This document shows positions 4,586-5,844 of a DNA stretch of 5,844 nucleotides, one piece after another. Within the stretch, counting starts at the first letter, position 1; each line of letters starts with the position of its first letter. Location of the stretch: NCBI GenBank assembly GCA_938048505.1, contig CALIUX010000286.1, forward strand, positions 1-5,844, in the 5' to 3' direction. This DNA is from an uncultured Pseudomonadales bacterium. GTDB taxonomy: Bacteria > Pseudomonadota > Gammaproteobacteria > Pseudomonadales > Cellvibrionaceae. The notes under the pieces are model-generated. The model worked only from the letters and a program-made list of their open reading frames with translations, did no database searches and was not told the DNA's origin. Position numbers and translations under genes: made by a program.

Positions 4586-5844
4586 TTAGCTGGTCATATG
4601 AAAATCTAAACAAGCAGCCATGCCTTGGGTTATTTTTTGGAGCTCTTCTGGCCGAATGATATAGGGCGGCATCGTGTAAAGTAGCTTGCCAAAAGGGCGT
4701 AGCCAAATACCCTGTTCAACAATAAAGGGCTGTAGTGTTTTCATCTCAACTGCTTGTTTAAGCTCAATCACACCAATGGCGCCCAGTACGCGGGTGTCTG
4801 CAACGGCTTCATGGTCTTTGAGTGCAGTGAGTTGTTCTTTTAATTGCTGCTCGATACCCGAGACTTGCTTTGACCAGTGCCCTTCTTTAAGGATTGAAAG
4901 GCTAGCGTTAGCGGCGGCACAGGCCAGTGGGTTCCCCATAAATGTTGGTCCATGCATTAAGACACTGGCTTCGCTTTGGCTAATAGTTTGGGCAATATCG
5001 TCACTGCATAATGTGGCTGCTAAGGTCATGTAGCCGCCAGTCAGTGCTTTGCCTAAACACATGATGTCTGGTGAAAGGCCTGCATGATCGCACCCAAAGA
5101 GCTTGCTCGTGCGGCCAAAACCGGTTGCGATTTCATCGGCTATTAATAAAACATCATACTCTTCACAAAGTATTTTAAGCTGCTTTAAGTATTCTGGTGA
5201 GTAAAAATACATACCGCCTGCATTTTGCACAGTGGGTTCAATGATAACCGCGGCTAAATGCTTGGCATTAGACTGAATGTGTTTCTTGAGTGCTCCAAGA
5301 TGCGTATGTTGATCCTCGAGAGTACACGTTGAGCGACTTGTTGTGATGTTAGTATCAAATACTGGTAAGGGTCTGGGTAAAAAGTCATTGTTTGCCAGCC
5401 TCCCTGCAAATAAACCGTGCATGCCATTATGGGGATCGCAGACGCTCATGGTGCCAAATGTATCACCATGATAGCCGCCTTCAAATGCCAGAAAGCGGCT
5501 TTTCTCTGGCTGCTTTTTCCCAATCCAGTATTGCAGCGCCATCTTGCAGGCGACTTCTACCGCAATCGAGCCAGAATCCGCAAAAAAGACGCGATCTAGC
5601 CCTTTGGGTGTCATCTCAACCAGTTGCTTGGCGAGCCTGACAGCAGGCTCATGTGTGAGTCCGCCGAACATCACATGCGCCATTTTGGAAAGTTGCTCAG
5701 AAACAGCCGCATTGAGCGTCGGGTGGTTGTAGCCGTGTATGGTGCTCCACCACGATGACATGCCATCAATTACCCGCTGACCATTGGCAAGGTGCAACGT
5801 ACAGGCCTCGGCTGACTCTACGGCAAATAGCGGGTTGTCGGGTG
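4586..5844 (-). CDS. bioA: Adenosylmethionine-8-amino-7-oxononanoate aminotransferase (5' truncated by the window edge)
   Basis: BioA is the PLP enzyme that transfers the amino group of S-adenosylmethionine to 7-keto-8-aminopelargonate, giving 7,8-diaminopelargonate for biotin. About 418 residues are visible against 429 in E. coli. The frame stays open to the edge, reading PDNPLFAVESAEAC before LANGQRVIDGMSSWW, so the TTG at 5797 is internal and the true start, about 15-20 codons upstream, is missing. Landmarks in order: DGMSSWW, HVMFGGLTH, ADSGSIAVEVA, EGGYHGDTFG, IIEPTVQNAGGM, IADEIATGFGR (PLP Asp), LGKALTGG (PLP-binding Lys, codon 5048-5050), HGPTFMGNPLACAAA and WLRPFGKLLY. These features distinguish BioA from other class III aminotransferases. 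It converges on panD. Its promoter and any BirA operator lie outside. Confidence 0.96.
   Translation of the reverse strand, partial: PDNPLFAVESAEACTLHLANGQRVIDGMSSWWSTIHGYNHPTLNAAVSEQLSKMAHVMFGGLTHEPAVRLAKQLVEMTPKGLDRVFFADSGSIAVEVACKMALQYWIGKKQPEKSRFLAFEGGYHGDTFGTMSVCDPHNGMHGLFAGRLANNDFLPRPLPVFDTNITTSRSTCTLEDQHTHLGALKKHIQSNAKHLAAVIIEPTVQNAGGMYFYSPEYLKQLKILCEEYDVLLIADEIATGFGRTSKLFGCDHAGLSPDIMCLGKALTGGYMTLAATLCSDDIAQTISQSEASVLMHGPTFMGNPLACAAANASLSILKEGHWSKQVSGIEQQLKEQLTALKDHEAVADTRVLGAIGVIELKQAVEMKTLQPFIVEQGIWLRPFGKLLYTMPPYIIRPEELQKITQGMAACLDFHMTS

Noticed and set aside
5795..5797. TTG as the real start of bioA
   Set aside because: The frame continues upstream to the edge with residues that align to the BioA N terminus (PLFAVESAEAC), so this codon is an internal Leu.

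Overview
The window is an ordinary chromosomal housekeeping segment of a gammaproteobacterium. The S6, S18, L9, DnaB, PanC, PanD and BioA products all resemble their Escherichia coli counterparts closely in length and motifs. Base composition looks moderately AT-leaning. Gene order rpsF-rpsR-rplI-dnaB with no priB argues against an enteric host. A Thiotrichales-type marine bacterium such as Methylophaga or Cycloclasticus is a guess only; the sequence alone does not fix the genus. I see no mobile element, CRISPR array, tRNA, rRNA or defence system, and no convincing undescribed system.

Layout on the + strand. (1) Positions 2-121 hold the last 39 codons of an unidentified, probably exported, lectin-like protein, closed by a strong intrinsic terminator (142-173). 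(2) A promoter with a GC-rich discriminator (185-213) drives the ribosomal protein operon rpsF-rpsR-rplI. Its leader carries a hairpin with a bulged CCG (268-300) that fits the S6:S18 autoregulatory motif. The operon ends at a second intrinsic terminator (1491-1530). (3) A short AT-rich region with a 13-base direct repeat precedes dnaB, the replicative helicase. (4) After a 102-base gap comes panC (pantothenate synthetase), then a 129-base gap and panD (aspartate 1-decarboxylase). (5) A long inverted repeat (4531-4580) serves as a bidirectional terminator between panD and the convergent bioA on the - strand. bioA runs off the right edge without its N terminus.

How the genes fit together. S6 and S18 bind each other on the 30S subunit and probably repress their own mRNA; L9 belongs to the 50S subunit. 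DnaB unwinds the replication fork. PanD makes beta-alanine, which PanC joins to pantoate to give pantothenate, the coenzyme A precursor. The partner panB, which supplies the pantoate pathway, is not in the window. BioA makes 7,8-diaminopelargonate for biotin. The most notable departures from expectation are two substitutions in conserved PanC motifs (HxGH reads HKAH; VNPxQF reads VNRLQF) and the lysine-ended, repeat-containing tail of S6.
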